From NCBI RefSeq assembly GCF_900100115.1, contig NZ_FNKL01000002.1, positions 62,001 through 126,000 on the forward strand: a stretch of 64,000 nucleotides of DNA, given 5' to 3'. The notes beneath the pieces are model-generated. The model was given only the letters and a program-made list of their open reading frames with translations. It was not told the origin of the DNA and made no database searches. The translations under genes and the position numbers were made by a program. Each line of letters starts with the position of its first letter. Position 1 is the first letter of the stretch. Origin of the DNA: Chryseobacterium soldanellicola (GTDB lineage Bacteria; Bacteroidota; Bacteroidia; Flavobacteriales; Weeksellaceae). Positions 8,459-16,799 of the stretch are shown one piece after another.

Positions 8459-8548
8459 TAGCAATGTAACAGTTTACCAATGAGATTCTCGCTTTGCTCA
8501 CAATGACAAACAAATTGCTACATTGTTAGATTGGTATATTGTTACATT
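8459..8548. repeat. Intergenic palindrome A1 (paaH to unknown gene)
   Basis: Left arm AGCAATGTAACAGTTTACCA and right arm TTGGTATATTGTTACATT are near-complementary around an inner, ATGAGATTCTCGC..GCTCACAAT-type core. It fills nearly all of the 102-base gap, and the right end contains the paaH stop codon (TAA read at 8544-8542). Sibling copies lie at 9673, 10604, 13009 and 14056. Confidence 0.7.
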
Positions 8549-9672
8549 TTACGCAGTAACGGGCTTTGTTTATATCTTTCCTCCTGATATTCTTCGTAAA
8601 GATTCTGCAGGATTTCGGAGATTTTTGAATAACCGATTTCTTTTCCCCAAGCTAATAATCCTTTTGGATAGTTTACTCCTTTCTGCATTGCCAGTTCGAT
8701 ATCTTCATCATTCGCAATACCTAATCTTTTTGCCTCCACCGCTTCATTGATCAACATTGAAATAATTCTTAAAAATATTTGCTGATACAATGCATCATCT
8801 TTTTGAGCGACAGGTTTGTCAGCCCCTTCACTGTAATCGTAGAAGCCTTTTCCGGTTTTTCTACCGTGAAGTTTTGCTTCGGACATTCTTTGTTGAAGAA
8901 GAGAGGGTTTGTATTTTGGGTCGTAGAAATATTCGTTGTAAACTGTTTTTGTAACTGAGAAATTAACGTCAACACCAATTAAATCCATCAATTCAAAAGG
9001 ACCCATTTTGAAATTACCTAATCTTTTCATGGCATCATCAACCTGTTCTACTGTTGCGATGTTTTCTTCAACGATTCTCAACCCTTCACCGTAATAAGGA
9101 CGGGCAATCCTATTCACGATAAATCCAGGAATATCTTTGGCAATTACAGGAGTTTTACCCCAATCTTTCATTAGATTGTAGATTTTTTCCGCTAAAGATT
9201 TTTGTGTTAATAAAGATGGAATAACCTCAACCAAAGGCATTAATGGAGCCGGATTGAAGAAGTGAGTTCCGATGAAACGCTCCGGTTTCTGTAATTCTGC
9301 ACCGAGAGAGGTGATGGAAATGGATGATGTATTAGAACCGATCACGCAGCTTTCTGAAACGTGTTTCTCTAATTCCGTGAAAACTTTGGTTTTAATTTCT
9401 TTGTTTTCGATGATGGCTTCGATGATTAATTCACAATCTTTGAAGTCCTTCAATTCTGTAGCGATGGAAATATTAGCTAAAATTTCAGTCATTTTTTCTG
9501 CCGAAATTTTTTGCTTATCCACCAATTTAGTCAGTGTTTTTTCCAACCCTACGGTTGCGGTTTCCACTTGTTTTGCGTTGGCGTCATAGACCCAAACTTG
9601 GCATCCGTTCGTGGCGGCTACTTGTGCGATGCCGATTCCCATCGTTCCGGCACCGATAACTCCTATATTCAT
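8542..9672 (-). CDS. paaH: PaaH 3-hydroxyacyl-CoA dehydrogenase
   Basis: NAD-dependent oxidation of 3-hydroxyadipyl-CoA to 3-oxoadipyl-CoA. 376 residues from the ATG at 9672. The Rossmann motif GAGTMGIGIAQVAA starts at residue 6, then GSNTSSISITSLG, GTHFFNPAPLMPLVE (catalytic His), KDIPGFIVNRIARPY (Asn), and the C-terminal domain GPFELMDLIGVDVN. A longer frame runs back to 9744 but its first 24 codons translate an intergenic palindrome, and the Rossmann start at 9672 is standard. The C-terminal extension (about 290-376) repeats the dehydrogenase C-domain, as in other PaaH proteins. Confidence 0.92.
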   Translation of the reverse strand: MNIGVIGAGTMGIGIAQVAATNGCQVWVYDANAKQVETATVGLEKTLTKLVDKQKISAEKMTEILANISIATELKDFKDCELIIEAIIENKEIKTKVFTELEKHVSESCVIGSNTSSISITSLGAELQKPERFIGTHFFNPAPLMPLVEVIPSLLTQKSLAEKIYNLMKDWGKTPVIAKDIPGFIVNRIARPYYGEGLRIVEENIATVEQVDDAMKRLGNFKMGPFELMDLIGVDVNFSVTKTVYNEYFYDPKYKPSLLQQRMSEAKLHGRKTGKGFYDYSEGADKPVAQKDDALYQQIFLRIISMLINEAVEAKRLGIANDEDIELAMQKGVNYPKGLLAWGKEIGYSKISEILQNLYEEYQEERYKQSPLLRKM

Positions 9673-9780
9673 AATGTAACAGTGTATCAATGTAACAATG
9701 TAACAATCACGTCCTATTATGCTGAGCCTGTCGAAGCATCTCAATTGGTAAACTGCTACATTGGTACATTGTTATATTAA
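9673..9780. repeat. Intergenic palindrome A2 (paaG to paaH)
   Basis: Arms AATGTAACAGTGTATCAATG and TGCTACATTGGTACATTGTT flank an inner hairpin with the core ATGCTGAGCCTGTCGAAGCAT. It fills the whole gap between paaG and paaH. The core is the widespread Bacteroidota GCTGAGCTTGTCGAAGC-type sequence. Confidence 0.7.
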
Positions 9781-9783
9781 TTC

Positions 9784-10584
9784 CTATTTTCCTTTATAAT
9801 CAGGTTTTCTTTTTTGTAAAAAGGCACTTACGCCTTCTTTAAAATCTTCTGTTTCAGCTGCTTCCTGCTGTAGATCACCTTCTAATTCAAGCTGTTCTCT
9901 CAATGTATTATGGTATGATTGAGCAAAAGCTTTTTTAGTTAATTTAATTGCTGCAGTCGGCATATTGGCCATTTTCTCAAGGATTTCCATTGATTTTGGA
10001 GCGAATTCTTCTTCGTTGAAAACTTCTGCAACCAAACCATAAGATTTTGCTTCTTCAGCAGATAATCTTTTTCCTGTGAAAGCCAAATAATTCGCCAATT
10101 GTCTTCCCAATAATTTTGGTAAGAAATACGTTCCTCCCGTATCTGGAATCAAACCGATATTGGAGAATGCCTGCGCAAAATATGATTTATCAACCGCTAA
10201 AACGAAGTCACAAATCAACGCTAACATCGCTCCGGCTCCCACTGCAGGACCGTTTACCAATGCGACAACAGGTTTTTTACATTTTGTAATTTCCGTCACC
10301 AAAGGATTGTAATAATCTACTACAATTTTTCTGATAATGTCATTGTCATGGTGCTCATTGCCCTGTACGAAAGCATCATCCAGGTTCTGACCGGAGCAAA
10401 AAGCTCTTCCTCTTCCTGAAATGGCAACACATCTTACAGTTTCATCTTCGCTGCATTCTTTAATAAAATCTTTCAGATCTGATAAAGATGGTTTTGTAAG
10501 CGCGTTCATTGTGTCCGGTTGATTCAGATAAGCAATTTTCAGCTTTCCGTCAAAATGCGATTCGATATCGAGTTGTGTGTACAT
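9784..10584 (-). CDS. paaG: PaaG ring-1,2-epoxyphenylacetyl-CoA isomerase
   Basis: Crotonase-fold isomerase that turns the phenylacetyl-CoA epoxide into oxepin-CoA. 266 residues. It has the oxyanion-hole segments GRAFCSGQNLDD and GPAVGAGAMLALICDFVLA. The segment AFSNIGLIPDTGGTYFLPKLLGR carries an Asp in place of the second hydratase Glu, which is the PaaG signature, and it ends FKEGVSAFLQKRKPDYKGK as in E. coli PaaG. This excludes PaaF as the better name; no paaF is present in this operon, so the dehydroadipyl-CoA hydratase step must be encoded elsewhere or done by this enzyme. Confidence 0.9.
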   Translation of the reverse strand: MYTQLDIESHFDGKLKIAYLNQPDTMNALTKPSLSDLKDFIKECSEDETVRCVAISGRGRAFCSGQNLDDAFVQGNEHHDNDIIRKIVVDYYNPLVTEITKCKKPVVALVNGPAVGAGAMLALICDFVLAVDKSYFAQAFSNIGLIPDTGGTYFLPKLLGRQLANYLAFTGKRLSAEEAKSYGLVAEVFNEEEFAPKSMEILEKMANMPTAAIKLTKKAFAQSYHNTLREQLELEGDLQQEAAETEDFKEGVSAFLQKRKPDYKGK

Positions 10585-10603
10585 AGTTTAATTCTTTAAT
10601 TTA

Positions 10604-10716
10604 ACAATGCTCTAATTTAGTCATAATGTAACAATTTATCCATCTAACAGTCTAACAATTATAATGTCATGCTGAACATATTGGTCAATTGCTACATTAT
10701 TATATTGTTATATTAA
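10604..10716. repeat. Intergenic palindrome A3 (paaD to paaG)
   Basis: Arms of the type TAACAATGCTCTAATTTAG, ATAATGTAACAATTTATCCA on the left and GCTACATTATTATATTGTTA on the right surround ATGTCATGCTGAACAT. It ends 1 base before the paaD stop codon. This copy looks more decayed than A2 and A4. Confidence 0.6.
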
Positions 10717-10717
10717 A

Positions 10718-11182
10718 TTAGTGGCATTTAAAATAATCAAAAGGCTCCAAACAGTCTAAGCACTGATATGAGGCCTTACATAGCGTAGACCCAAATCGGC
10801 TAATCTGTTTTGAATTCATAGAACCACAACGCGGACATTTTTTCGGTTTCCCGATGTGATGTTCATCGGCTCCTTTTTCGGGAGGTGAAATTCCGTAAAC
10901 ACGAAGTTTTTCTCTCGCTTCATCCGTCAGCCAGTCTGTTGTCCAAATCGGAAACATTTTGGTGACTACTTTCGCATCCCAACCATTTTCTTTCATGATT
11001 TTCATGATATCTTCCTCAATGGTAAACATAGCGGGACAGGCAGAATATGTCGGCGTAATCGTTATTTCACAAGAATTCTCGCTGGTAACTTTCGCTTCTC
11101 TTACAATGCCCAACTCCACGATATTGATTACCGGAATTTCCGGATCGGGGACTTGTTTTAATATTTCTAAAGGATTTTTCAA
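10718..11182 (-). CDS. paaD: PaaD, accessory subunit of phenylacetyl-CoA epoxidase
   Basis: A 154-residue protein with an N-terminal DUF59/MIP18 domain (VPDPEIPVINIVELGIVREA; TPTYSACPAMFTIEEDI) and a C-terminal zinc ribbon (CPRCGSMNSKQISRFGSTLC, then CLDC). This is the PaaD layout; the protein is thought to help deliver iron or assemble the metal centres of PaaABCE. In the operon it is separated from paaC by an unrelated AT-rich gene, while in most organisms paaC and paaD are adjacent. Confidence 0.92.
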   Translation of the reverse strand: MKNPLEILKQVPDPEIPVINIVELGIVREAKVTSENSCEITITPTYSACPAMFTIEEDIMKIMKENGWDAKVVTKMFPIWTTDWLTDEAREKLRVYGISPPEKGADEHHIGKPKKCPRCGSMNSKQISRFGSTLCKASYQCLDCLEPFDYFKCH

Positions 11183-11330
11183 TCTTTTTAATCTGAAAGT
11201 TTATATTAAAAATAAATTTATTAATTCAAACAAGTTTATCAATTTAAAATAGTATAGTTTATTATATATTCTGATAAAATCTGTAATAAAAATAGAATCT
11301 TGTTATAAAGATTATTTATTTAAAAGGTAC

Positions 11331-11858
11331 TCAAAAAATAGAATCCCAAATTTTATTCTGTCTTAAAATTAAATCCTCAATGCTTATTTTCTGATACAAT
11401 TCATTAAAAATTTCAAATTTTCCAAACCAAATTTTTATTTCAATATCTTCATCAAAATCATCTTGAAATAATTCAATCGAATCTTGCTCGTCATAACTCT
11501 CAGATGTTATATAATCGAAGCTAGAATTCTCAAAATTAAAATTTGATTTTTCTATATTTACAAAATCCCATCCGTAAATATCTTTATTAATAAATTTTTC
11601 AACGTAATATGAAATTTCATTTGGATTAATTTTTTTTACCTTGATAATATCTTCTACTTTCTCAGAATATTTCGCAACAAATCTAAAAATATTTTCAAAT
11701 TTAAAATTTGCAATATTTGGAGTTTTATTGTCTTTTTCTCTTAAAAGTTCGAATTTGCAGAATATATAATTTTCGATTTCATTAAATTCAATATTTATGA
11801 TTGATGCTTCATTAAGAATTATATTTAGACCCTCTCTAATATCTTTTGATATAGCCAT
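11331..11858 (-). CDS. Unknown AT-rich gene inserted between paaC and paaD
   Basis: An acidic protein of about 175 residues. The reading frame continues upstream to an ATG at 11942 that overlaps the end of paaC, but those codons are the paaC C-terminus in another frame, so I chose the ATG at 11858 (MAISKDIREGLNIILNEASI). It is rich in Asn, Ile, Phe, Asp and Glu, with the acidic stretch ESYDEQDSIELFQDDFDED near the C-terminus. The gene is clearly more AT-rich than its paa neighbours. No family is recognised. It has no known place in phenylacetate catabolism and looks like a later insertion. Confidence 0.6.
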   Translation of the reverse strand: MAISKDIREGLNIILNEASIINIEFNEIENYIFCKFELLREKDNKTPNIANFKFENIFRFVAKYSEKVEDIIKVKKINPNEISYYVEKFINKDIYGWDFVNIEKSNFNFENSSFDYITSESYDEQDSIELFQDDFDEDIEIKIWFGKFEIFNELYQKISIEDLILRQNKIWDSIF

Positions 11859-11895
11859 TTCATAAATTACTTTTAAATCTGTTAGGTTTGTATTT

Positions 11896-12645
11896 TTACC
11901 ATGTACAACCCGGATATGCTCTCTGCATATACTGCAATTCACAAAGCATAAATCCGAAATATTCTGTATGATATCCTGTTCTTGATTTTGGCTGCATGAA
12001 AGGATTCGCAGGATATTCTAATCCGAAATCTGTAAAATCTCTTTTGGTAATAGCAAGGAAATCTTCATAAAGAGCATCAACATTTGGAGCGATATTTAAA
12101 GCAATTAAGTCATCTTCTCCTTCCACTTTTGCGAATAACCCTTTTGAATATTCCCAGATATTTTCGATTGCTTTTTCTAAACGGGTTTTACTTTCTTCTG
12201 TTCCCTGTCCGAAAATTTTCATCCATGATGCAGCGTGAGTATAATGATATCTTACTTCTTTTAAAGATTTCTGAGCGATGGCAGAAAGTTCTTCATTAGC
12301 AGAATTGGATAATGCCTCGTACATTAATTTCTGATATACGGCGAAAACATACACTTTAAGAATCGTCTGCGCATAATCTTCATTCGGAAGTTCAACCCAA
12401 TGTGCGTTTACGTATTCGTGTTCGTATCTCAAAAATGCTAAATCATCCTCACTTTTACCGTTGTCAATCACTCTTGAAGCATAAACGTAAAAGTTATTCG
12501 CCTGTCCAAGTTCATCCAACGCGATGTTTGTTAATGCAATATCTTCCTCTAAATAAGGACCTTCACCGCACCACGCAGACAAACGCTGTCCCATGATGAA
12601 ACTGTCGTCCGCTAGTTTTAATAAATAATTATATAATGGGTTCAT
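11896..12645 (-). CDS. paaC: PaaC, structural subunit of phenylacetyl-CoA epoxidase
   Basis: A 249-residue ferritin-like four-helix protein that pairs with PaaA in the epoxidase core but lacks a working di-iron site in the family. Landmarks: LADDSFIMGQRLSAWCGEGPYLEEDIALTNIALDELGQA, LLRYEHEYVNAHWVELPNEDYAQT-like segment, RYHYTHAASWMKIFGQGTEES. It ends in LQYMQRAYPGCTW, the normal end of the family, so the gene is intact despite the insertion right behind it. Confidence 0.93.
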   Translation of the reverse strand: MNPLYNYLLKLADDSFIMGQRLSAWCGEGPYLEEDIALTNIALDELGQANNFYVYASRVIDNGKSEDDLAFLRYEHEYVNAHWVELPNEDYAQTILKVYVFAVYQKLMYEALSNSANEELSAIAQKSLKEVRYHYTHAASWMKIFGQGTEESKTRLEKAIENIWEYSKGLFAKVEGEDDLIALNIAPNVDALYEDFLAITKRDFTDFGLEYPANPFMQPKSRTGYHTEYFGFMLCELQYMQRAYPGCTW

Positions 12646-12650
12646 TTTTT

Positions 12651-12713
12651 ATAGAATTTAGAAATTAGAGGTTAGAAATTAGACTAAATTCCAGAATCTA
12701 ACTTCAAACTTCT
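12651..12713. repeat. Intergenic palindrome of the TTAGAAATTAGA family
   Basis: TAGAAATTAGAGGTTAGAA on the left and AGAATCTAACTTCAAACTTC on the right fill the paaB-paaC gap. A larger member of the same family lies at 42991-43095 and a related one at 17662-17768. Confidence 0.55.
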
Positions 12714-12716
12714 TTA

Positions 12717-12998
12717 TTACATATTTTTTACATCGTTTGGAATATCGTAGAACGTCGGGTGACGGTACAATTTGTCATCAGCCGGATCAAAGAAAGCTTC
12801 TTTATCAATTCCTTCCGAAGTCACAATATATTTACTTGGAACTACCCAAACAGAAGTTCCTTCTTTTCTTCTTGTATAAACGTCTCTTGCGTTCTGCAAG
12901 GCCATTTCTGCTGTTGGCGCCTGTACTACTCCAACGTGTTTGTGAGATAATCCCGGTTTAGTCTGAATAAACACTTCCCACATATCTAAATTTGCCAT
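12717..12998 (-). CDS. paaB: PaaB, regulatory subunit of phenylacetyl-CoA epoxidase
   Basis: A 93-residue protein of the PaaB family, which bridges PaaAC heterodimers in the epoxidase. It starts MANLDMWEVFIQTKPGLSHKHVGVVQA and contains LQNARDVYTRRKEGTSVWVVPSKYI, both family hallmarks. I chose the ATG at 12998; a TTG two codons upstream also fits the frame but the ATG is the common start. Length is normal. Confidence 0.93.
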   Translation of the reverse strand: MANLDMWEVFIQTKPGLSHKHVGVVQAPTAEMALQNARDVYTRRKEGTSVWVVPSKYIVTSEGIDKEAFFDPADDKLYRHPTFYDIPNDVKNM

Positions 12999-13008
12999 AG
13001 TCAAATTA

Positions 13009-13110
13009 ATTTAACAATGTAGCAATGTAGCAGTTTACCAATAAGATGCTTCGACAAGCTCAGCATGACAGTGATTGTTACATTTTTACATTGGTATATT
13101 GTTACATTAT
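13009..13110. repeat. Intergenic palindrome A4 (paaA to paaB)
   Basis: The left arm AATGTAGCAGTTTACCAAT pairs with the complement of ATTGGTATATTGTTACATT (about 16 of 19 positions). An inner hairpin with ATGCT..AGCAT arms around TCGACAAGCTC lies between. The repeat ends at the paaA stop codon. This is the clearest of the five family A copies. Confidence 0.75.
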
Positions 13111-14048
13111 TATATTACTTCTTTTCCTTGTTTTTCCGCAAAAGCAATAGCCGCTTCTTTTACCCAAAGGTTTTCCTGCTGTGCTTTTACTTTTGTCTGT
13201 AATCTTTTCTTATTGCAAGGTCCGTTTCCTTTTAAGATTTCCATGAATTCACCCCACGGAAGTTCACCGAAATCATAATGCTGTCTTTCCTCATTCCATT
13301 TTAAATCTTTATCCGGAATGGTTAATCCTAAGAATTCCGCCTGAGCAACGGTAACATCAATAAATCTCTGACGAAGGCTGTCATTGCTTTCTCTTTTCAC
13401 TCTGTAATTCATAGAGATTTTAGAGTTGGGCGAGCTGTCATCATTTGGACCAAACATCATTAAAGCCGGCCACCAGAAACGGTTTAGCGAAGCCTGAGCC
13501 ATTTGTTTCTGCTGTTTTGTACCACGGCAAAGCGCCATCAAAATCTCGTAACCCTGTCTTTGGTGGAAAGATTCTTCTTTACAGATTTTCACCATCGCTC
13601 TTGAATAAGGACCGTAAGAATTTCCCATCAACATTACCTGATTCATGATGGCTGCACCATCAACCAGCCAGCCGATGGCACCGATATCTGCCCAGCTCAA
13701 TGTCGGATAGTTGAAAATACTTGAGTATTTCGCTTTTCCTTCCAACATATCTTCGTAAGTCGCGTCTCTATCCGCTCTGATAGTTCCGTTTCCTAATGTT
13801 TCGGTAGCGGAATAAAGATATAATCCATGACCCGCCTCATCCTGAACTTTAGCCAATAAAGCCATTTTTCTTCTCAACGAAGGCGCTCTGGAAATCCAGT
13901 TAGCTTCCGGCAACATTCCGACAATCTCAGAATGTGCGTGCTGTGAAATCTGACGAACCAATAGTTTTCTGTAATCATCGGGCATTACATCTTTTGGCTC
14001 AACTTTATTTTCGTCGTGTACGTATTGTACAAATTTTTCTAAATCCAT
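13110..14048 (-). CDS. paaA: PaaA, catalytic subunit of phenylacetyl-CoA epoxidase
   Basis: A 312-residue di-iron monooxygenase subunit that forms ring-1,2-epoxyphenylacetyl-CoA. The iron-binding helices are visible: [39 protein letters not shown] (ExxH) and [15 protein letters not shown] (ExxH). The C-terminal region [24 protein letters not shown] and [14 protein letters not shown] are family features. It is slightly shorter than proteobacterial PaaA, which is normal for Bacteroidota. Confidence 0.95.
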   Translation of the reverse strand: MDLEKFVQYVHDENKVEPKDVMPDDYRKLLVRQISQHAHSEIVGMLPEANWISRAPSLRRKMALLAKVQDEAGHGLYLYSATETLGNGTIRADRDATYEDMLEGKAKYSSIFNYPTLSWADIGAIGWLVDGAAIMNQVMLMGNSYGPYSRAMVKICKEESFHQRQGYEILMALCRGTKQQKQMAQASLNRFWWPALMMFGPNDDSSPNSKISMNYRVKRESNDSLRQRFIDVTVAQAEFLGLTIPDKDLKWNEERQHYDFGELPWGEFMEILKGNGPCNKKRLQTKVKAQQENLWVKEAAIAFAEKQGKEVI

Positions 14049-14055
14049 AATTTTT

Positions 14056-14130
14056 CCAATTTAGCAATGTATCAGTCTAACAATGTACCAATGATTGTTA
14101 CACTGGTAAATTGATATATTGTTACATCAA
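14056..14130. repeat. Intergenic palindrome A5 (paaE to paaA)
   Basis: A short copy of family A: TTAGCAATGTATCAGTCTAA and CAATGTACCAATG on the left, TGTTACACTGGTAAATTG and TATATTGTTACATC on the right. It lacks the GCTGAG..CGAAGC inner hairpin. It takes up 75 of the 87 bases between paaE and paaA. Confidence 0.65.
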
Positions 14131-14135
14131 TTTAA

Positions 14136-15221
14136 TTATACATCATAATTAAGCATCACCACATTCGTTGTCGGGTGACATTGACACGTCAGAACGTAAC
14201 CTCTGGCTACTTCGTCTTCGGTAAGCGCGTAGTTTTTCTCCATAAAAACTTCTCCTTCCAGAACCTGCGCCTTACACGTACAGCACACTCCTCCTTTGCA
14301 TGCGAAAGGCACAGGAAGATTGTCTTTCAATGCTTTATCTAAGATACTCTCTTTTTTAGAATTAAGGTGAAACGAATATTCATCATCATCGATAATGACC
14401 GTTACCATACTTTCCAAATTAGCAATTGCCTTGAATTCATCGCTCATTTCTTCCGTATTTTCTTCATCCGGAGCGGTGAAATATTCAAATAAAACCTGAA
14501 TAGCAGGTACTTTTTTATCTTTCTTTAAATAATCTGCAATCCCTTTAATCATTTCTGAAGGACCACAGATGAAAAATGTAGATTCTTTTACATCGATATC
14601 TGCATATCTTTCAAACAGCTGATCTAATTTTTCAGGAGAAATTCTTCCTTCAAAAATCGGATCTTCATGCTGCTCACGGCTTACTAAATAAACGACTTTT
14701 AATCTTCCGTTAAAAGTTTCAACCAATTTATCGATTTCAGCCTTCTTCATCACATGATTCATGCTTCGGTTGCTGTAGAACAGATAGGCGTTTGAATTTG
14801 GCTCTTGATAAAGACTTTCTTTAATATTTGACAACACCGGAGAAATTCCGCTTCCTGCCGCTAAACCAACGTAAGTTTTTACATTTGTCGGGTGATAAGA
14901 CGTATGAAAACCGCCCATTGGAGGCATCACTTCAAGAATTTCATCCATGTGAAGATGCTCGTTGAAATAACCTGAAACTTTTCCGTTTTCCAACAATTTC
15001 ACCAATACTTCCAGCGTGTTGCTTTTTTCACTCGGAGCGTTGCAGATAGAATAAGAACGTCTCTCTTCGTTTCCGTCGATCATCATTCGGAAGTTAAGAT
15101 ACTGCCCCTGCTTAAATCTGAATTTATCTTTCAGTTCCTCAGGAATTTCAACAGCTACATTCACTGCGTCGTTGGTATCTTTCTGAACCCTTACCGTTTT
15201 TAATTTATAAAATGAATTCAT
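14136..15221 (-). CDS. paaE: PaaE, reductase subunit of phenylacetyl-CoA epoxidase
   Basis: A 361-residue ferredoxin-NADP reductase-type protein that passes electrons from NAD(P)H through FAD and a 2Fe-2S cluster to PaaA. The FAD motif RRSYSICNAP is near residue 55, the NAD motif GLAAGSGISPVLS follows near 115, and a plant-type ferredoxin domain at about 275-361 has CKGGVCCTC (CX4CX2C) and the fourth ligand in LTCQCHP. The ATG overlaps the paaK stop by 4 bases (ATGA), so translation is coupled to paaK. Confidence 0.95.
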   Translation of the reverse strand: MNSFYKLKTVRVQKDTNDAVNVAVEIPEELKDKFRFKQGQYLNFRMMIDGNEERRSYSICNAPSEKSNTLEVLVKLLENGKVSGYFNEHLHMDEILEVMPPMGGFHTSYHPTNVKTYVGLAAGSGISPVLSNIKESLYQEPNSNAYLFYSNRSMNHVMKKAEIDKLVETFNGRLKVVYLVSREQHEDPIFEGRISPEKLDQLFERYADIDVKESTFFICGPSEMIKGIADYLKKDKKVPAIQVLFEYFTAPDEENTEEMSDEFKAIANLESMVTVIIDDDEYSFHLNSKKESILDKALKDNLPVPFACKGGVCCTCKAQVLEGEVFMEKNYALTEDEVARGYVLTCQCHPTTNVVMLNYDV

Positions 15222-16543
15222 TTTGTTTTTAGTATTCTATTAATTTTTCCACCTTCACACTTAGGCAAACTGTCCTGAGCATGAATTTTCACTTTTGTGG
15301 TTATTCCTACTCGTTTTTTTATTTCGTTTTCTATACTTTTTGCAAAGTTTCCGACAAAAATAGCATAATCATCGGTATTTATTTCAATTTGTTGAGCTTT
15401 CACAAATTCATCATCAATTTCCAGATCGATATCCAATGCTACACACATCTGTTCTTTCTCAATCGGTGTCAAATAATAATTCGGAACCACGCCTTCCACA
15501 TGAGAAAATGCCTCTTCAATCTGACTTGGATATACATTTACTCCTCTTACGATCAGCATATCATCGGCTCTTCCAAGAATTGGTTTCATTTTAACCATTG
15601 TTCTTTTTGAGTTTTCTTCATAATAAAGACTTGTGATATCATTCGTCCAATAACGTAAAAGCGGCATTGCTTTTTTCGTTAAAGTCGTAATCACCAAAAC
15701 GCCTTCTTCTCCGAAAGGAACGGGCTGTTTTGTAATCGGGTCTAAAATTTCAGGATAAAAATGATCTTCCCAAATGTAAGAACCGCCTTTTTCCTCAAAA
15801 TCCTCCATCGAAACTCCGGGTCCGATAATTTCACTCAATCCATAAATATTGGTTGCATGAACGCCTAATCTTTCTTCAATATGATGTCTTATTAATTCCG
15901 TCCAAGGTTCTGAACCTAAAACGGCATATTTTAAACTGATTTCGTCTGCCGAGATTCCTCTTTTTGCAAATTCATCAGCGATTGTTAAAGCATAAGACGG
16001 TGAGCAACAGATCACTTCCGGTTTAAAATCTATAATTAAATCAACCTGTCTTGAAGTCATTCCTCCCGAAATCGGAAGAACACTCATTCCTAATTTTTCT
16101 GCTCCGTAATGAAGCCCAAGTCCGCCCGTGAAAATTCCGTAACCGTACGCGTTGTGTAACTGCATTCCCGGTTTTGCTCCGGCTGCATTTAATGATCTTG
16201 CTACTACTTCACTGAATAAATCAACGTCTTCTTTTGTGTATCCTACCACCGTTGGTTTTCCCGTTGTTCCGCTTGAACAGTGAATTCTCTGCAATTCATT
16301 CTTCGGAACAGTAAATAATCCGAACGGATAATTATCTCTTAAGTCTTGTTTATATGTGATCGGCAATTTTGAAATATCTTCAATTGTCCTTATTTCCTCA
16401 GTTGATATTCCTAATTCATCAAATTTTCCTTTATAAAAATCCGACTTCTCCTCAAGATAACCCACCAAATTCACCAGTCTTTCCGACTGAAGCTGTCTCA
16501 ATTGGTCGAGCTGTAAGTATTCAACTGAAAAATCCACATTCAT
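15218..16543 (-). CDS. paaK: PaaK phenylacetate-CoA ligase
   Basis: A 441-residue AMP-forming ligase that makes phenylacetyl-CoA and so begins the pathway. The P-loop HCSSGTTGKPTVVGYT is near residue 90, followed by YGLSEIIGPGVSMEDF and the hinge motif GRADDMLIVRGVNVYPSQIE. It is the first gene of the operon. The start is the ATG at 16543, which lies just inside a palindromic operator-like sequence and about 18 bases after the expected transcription start. Confidence 0.95.
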   Translation of the reverse strand: MNVDFSVEYLQLDQLRQLQSERLVNLVGYLEEKSDFYKGKFDELGISTEEIRTIEDISKLPITYKQDLRDNYPFGLFTVPKNELQRIHCSSGTTGKPTVVGYTKEDVDLFSEVVARSLNAAGAKPGMQLHNAYGYGIFTGGLGLHYGAEKLGMSVLPISGGMTSRQVDLIIDFKPEVICCSPSYALTIADEFAKRGISADEISLKYAVLGSEPWTELIRHHIEERLGVHATNIYGLSEIIGPGVSMEDFEEKGGSYIWEDHFYPEILDPITKQPVPFGEEGVLVITTLTKKAMPLLRYWTNDITSLYYEENSKRTMVKMKPILGRADDMLIVRGVNVYPSQIEEAFSHVEGVVPNYYLTPIEKEQMCVALDIDLEIDDEFVKAQQIEINTDDYAIFVGNFAKSIENEIKKRVGITTKVKIHAQDSLPKCEGGKINRILKTK

Positions 16544-16549
16544 GACTAA

Positions 16550-16563
16550 CTAACATTTGTTAG
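16550..16563. promoter_or_regulatory. Likely PaaR operator at the paa operon start
   Basis: CTAACATTTGTTAG: 6-base arms CTAACA/TGTTAG around a 2-base centre. It overlaps the predicted transcription start of paaK, where a repressor would block transcription. TetR-family proteins bind such palindromes, and a TetR gene lies directly upstream. The link to PaaR is inference. Confidence 0.55.
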
Positions 16564-16566
16564 GTG

Positions 16567-16598
16567 TAAATTTAAAAAGAATTTGGGAGGTGACAAAA
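16567..16598 (-). promoter_or_regulatory. Predicted paaK promoter (Bacteroidota type)
   Basis: On the minus strand TTTTG (16598-16594) and TAAATTTA (16574-16567) are exactly 19 bases apart, matching the -33 TTTG and -7 TAnnTTTG pattern with one mismatch. The operator palindrome follows directly. Confidence 0.6.
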
Positions 16599-16687
16599 TT
16601 TTTATGATTTTCGTCACATTTTGAATGATTCTAAATGGTTTTAAGGTTGAATTTAAGGTTTAATTGAGACAAACCTTTGCATCGAGA

Positions 16688-16773
16688 TTGTCATTCAGAA
16701 CGGAACAAAGCGGAGTGAAGAATCTATTAATATAACTTAAATTAGATTTCTCCTTCGTCGAAATGACAAAGAG
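16688..16773. repeat. Intergenic palindrome, TGTCATTC..GAATGACA-type family
   Basis: TTGTCATTCAGAACGGAAC and GAGTGAAGAATCT on the left, AGATTTCTCCTTCGTCG and AAATGACAA on the right. This is the common Bacteroidota element with the TGTCATTCTGAGCGAAGCGAAGAATCT core. Relatives lie at 17447, 34382 and 37928. It separates the paa operon from the TetR gene. Confidence 0.6.
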
Positions 16774-16799
16774 ATGTTATAAAAGCTTATTAAATAAAA

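Noticed and set aside
9673..9744. 24-codon N-terminal extension of paaH
   Set aside because: It translates an intergenic palindrome, and the Rossmann fold needs a start at 9672.
11859..11942. Upstream extension of the gene between paaC and paaD
   Set aside because: These codons overlap the conserved C-terminus of paaC in another frame. The ATG at 11858 is the better start.
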